Source of the DNA: UBA11865 sp963749825
GTDB taxonomy: Bacteria > Chloroflexota > Anaerolineae > Promineifilales > Promineifilaceae
Direction: 5' to 3'
DNA length: 64,000 nucleotides
NCBI GenBank assembly: GCA_963749825.1
Contig: CAVVOI010000016.1
Location: forward strand, 124,001-188,000
Positions 62,901 to 64,000 of this stretch are shown one piece after another. Both the position numbers and the translations under genes were made by a program. The notes below the pieces were generated by a model. The model was not told where the DNA came from, ran no database searches, and saw only the letters and a program-made list of their open reading frames with translations. The stretch's first letter is position 1. Each line of letters begins with the position of its first letter.

Positions 62901-64000
62901 ACGCATATGAAATGATCGACCAGCCATTTGCGCTCGGTCGCGCCAAATAAGTCCGTTTTCATGTCAAAAAGCAGGACAAAATTGCCAGAAGCATCATAAT
63001 CGATGATCTGCAGGCGCAGATTATGGTCGGCGTCAATATAGCCAGTATGGACCGGCTCTTTGGTGACAGGCAGGCCAGCAAATTCGCTGAAACTGGCTTG
63101 TATATAATTAAGGATCACGTCATAGGTCCGATTTGTTTCGGCACTACTCATGCCTGGCTGAACATGGGCCAACCCTTCCAGCGTCTCGGCCGTGACCTTT
63201 TCACCTAGAGAGACGAACGTTTCGCCGTCTTCCACGTTAACTTGCATTACGCCCATCTCTATGAAGAGGCCGATAATATCTAGCGAATCAACAGTAGGCC
63301 GACCATGAAAGGGCGTACCCAATCGCAGCGTTCGCTGTCCATTGAGCCGGTGAATGGTCGCGAACAATAATGTGGCGAAGATTGTGAATAAGGACATGTC
63401 TTCGTTAGGCGAAGCAAAGCTGTCTTGTCTAGCAATTTCTCGCAGCCTGGCTGATCGCTGCGCGCCGAGGTCGGAGACGACACGCTCAGTTTGCAGGGTT
63501 GCATTTGGTGAAGTCCGACCATAGAACTCGGTCGGTGGTAGCGGTTCTCCATATTTATCACGCCAATAGGCGAGCGCCTGTTGAAATTCGGCGGTTCGGC
63601 GAAATTCCCGCTCATAGCGGACGAAATCCCAATACTGAGGTGGCTCCGGTATATCATCCAGCCGATCCTCTAACGCCAATTGGTAGTAGTAGGCCATCCG
63701 CTCGAAGATCAGCTCGGCGGATACAGCGTCCGTCATGATATGGTGCTGGCATAAATACCAAATGTACCGGTCATTGGCCAATCGCACCAAGGCAGAATCA
63801 AATAAGGGCTTGTCCAGCGCTAGAAGTCGCATCTTACGTTCGTTCAGGAACGCCTGATAAGGGGTATCGGTATCGGCTTTCTGGGAATAGTCGAAAAATT
63901 CTACGGACGCAGACACATCTTTGAGTACTTCCTGCCGCGGCACACCGCTAGCGGCACGAAAGATGATTCTAAATGCGTCGTTATGATCGACAAGGGATTG
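59942..64000 (-). CDS. NRPS C-A-PCP with PP-loop amidotransferase-like domain inside the A domain (5' end beyond window)
   Basis: The frame is open to the window edge, so the N-terminus is cut. Visible: condensation (QHHIMTDAVS); adenylation core with YLIYTSGSTGKPKGTMLTH (62290-62335), AFDLTVTSIF, VKLTPAHLEL and NEYGPTEAVVGCM; pocket D-L-T-K-I-G-E-V-G-K, one residue from the asparagine code. After A8 (RRDHQVKIGGARVELGE) a roughly 330-residue insert runs from about 61460 to 60460. It has a zinc ribbon HCVTCGLPS / GVCSLC, a PP-loop YSGGKDSTYVL (61221-61250), NVCQGCYKTIY, YIFTGLSRGQLFETR and a later STNCLIN. Then the A10 end MIPAYLVRLEAM / LTPNGKINR and carrier LGGASIPAIQ follow. The insert resembles WbpG-like sugar amidotransferases. 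Confidence 0.93.
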   Translation of the reverse strand, partial: QSLVDHNDAFRIIFRAASGVPRQEVLKDVSASVEFFDYSQKADTDTPYQAFLNERKMRLLALDKPLFDSALVRLANDRYIWYLCQHHIMTDAVSAELIFERMAYYYQLALEDRLDDIPEPPQYWDFVRYEREFRRTAEFQQALAYWRDKYGEPLPPTEFYGRTSPNATLQTERVVSDLGAQRSARLREIARQDSFASPNEDMSLFTIFATLLFATIHRLNGQRTLRLGTPFHGRPTVDSLDIIGLFIEMGVMQVNVEDGETFVSLGEKVTAETLEGLAHVQPGMSSAETNRTYDVILNYIQASFSEFAGLPVTKEPVHTGYIDADHNLRLQIIDYDASGNFVLLFDMKTDLFGATERKWLVDHFICVVDAFIADHNRPLGDFSLLNEAKWQQLLVDFNATDAPYPSAETVIQLFEEQVDRTPNEIAAVQADTEITYTMLNERANRLAHFLQAQGVGPETTVAICMDRSIEVLIAIWGVLKAGGAYVPIDPAYPLERIAYILEDASPAVLLTTDELTSPARPEPSSWMIVNLATLDLSDFSSTNPLAQARPDNLVYLIYTSGSTGKPKGTMLTHQGLLNYAWWARSTYQQENAVLDFPLYSSLAFDLTVTSIFVPLLSGGKVIIYRMSADTPGLEILSVFSDDVVDIVKLTPAHLELIRKLNLSSPRIRKLIVGGEDFKTDLARSIHDLFAGQVEIYNEYGPTEAVVGCMIHRFDPPRDTAISVPIGTPAANVRIYLLDKYDQPVPPGVVGELIISSDGVARGYYNRPELTAEQFGDDPFRPDARIYRTGDIACWNKNNQMVFLGRRDHQVKIGGARVELGEIETLLRAHPAVQDVVVSVVQFERHLEDTEVVHCVTCGLPSNYPDVTFNKDGVCSLCVDFDAFREDVFQYFKTVDDLQTLVARAKEDRRGKYDCMMLYSGGKDSTYVLSQLVEMDLKVLTFSLDNGYISAEAIENIRRVTDHLGVDLVFGKTPHMNTIFTDSLERYSNVCQGCYKTIYTLSMKLAREKGIKYIFTGLSRGQLFETRLDELFRNRIFDVAKMDAAVLAARKVYHGVDDAVHRLLDVSMFRDDRIFDDIQFIDYFRYTDVELDELYDFLSTRVPWIRPRDTGRSTNCLINEAGIYVHQTERGYHNYALPYSWDVRLGHKTRDEALEELDDELRMPMVRQMLDEVGYTVKEWHADQSGRRLAAYFMANDDTLTISVLRDYLSKQLPVYMIPAYLVRLEAMPLTPNGKINRQVLPNPAEERPEMDAAFVAPRSHLETALADIWSQALSVKRVGIHDNFFDLGGASIPAIQVVAKISAQYDIDFSVRSFFEHPTVAGQSEVIEELLVAQLESMSDEEVEKLLAALDE

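Noticed and set aside
1..64000. tRNA, rRNA, origin of replication and CRISPR loci
   Set aside because: None was recognised on either strand by reading; a covariance-model scan would be needed to exclude small RNAs.

Overview
The window looks like a chromosomal segment of an uncultured or filamentous Chloroflexota (Anaerolineae-like) bacterium. This is inferred from GC-rich housekeeping genes full of CGGCC, a secreted protein ending in a short FVPVIMN tail of a kind I associate with that phylum, BrnT/BrnA and DUF433/DUF5615 toxin pairs, and many decayed insertion sequences. No rRNA, tRNA or CRISPR array was seen, so the taxonomy is an inference.

Region 1 (1-5.9 kb) is the truncated left part of a mobilizable or plasmid-like element: a DNA-pump ATPase that has lost its Walker A half, a replication-relaxation protein, a primase-polymerase, a DUF4417 protein and a membrane coiled-coil/HTH protein, all overlapping on the minus strand, followed by a BrnT/BrnA-type pair. 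Region 2 (6-12.5 kb) is an IS graveyard. It holds a well-resolved 1.9 kb element consisting essentially of one large serine recombinase, inserted into an IS4-like transposase gene with both attachment sites still readable, and an in-frame fusion of a BrnT-like toxin to its antitoxin. Region 3 (12.6-20 kb) encodes cell-surface proteins: a lipoprotein M23 peptidase and a large secreted metallophosphatase with repeated modules.

Region 4 (20-36 kb) carries histidine utilisation genes (hutU, hutH, hutI) dispersed among other genes: an iodotyrosine-deiodinase-like nitroreductase, a GT39-type membrane protein, MscS plus DUF432, a complete IS1380-type element with target duplication, an MFS transporter and a tyrosine phosphatase. 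Just after hutU lies an AhpD-like gene whose CxxC motif is written Cys-His-Tyr-UGA and whose UGA is followed at the right distance by a bacterial SECIS-like hairpin. It is a strong selenoprotein candidate.

Region 5 (36-39.2 kb) holds toxin-antitoxin debris, a fold-back element inside a dead transposase, and an IS605-type element with intact tnpA and dead tnpB. Region 6 (39.2-51.8 kb) is a more AT-rich exopolysaccharide operon (Wzz/BY-kinase, Wzy-like polymerase, five glycosyltransferases, sulfotransferase, beta-helix protein) preceded by three 11-bp phased TAACG repeats. Region 7 (51.8-64 kb, minus strand) is a nonribosomal peptide synthetase operon running in from beyond the window: C-A-PCP, C-A-PCP-E, C-PCP-TE and an Sfp-type phosphopantetheinyl transferase. 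The first adenylation domain, whose pocket reads almost exactly as the asparagine code, is interrupted by a complete zinc-ribbon/PP-loop ATP-pyrophosphatase domain of the N-acetyl-sugar-amidotransferase type. This interrupted module is the best candidate for an undescribed chemistry in the window.
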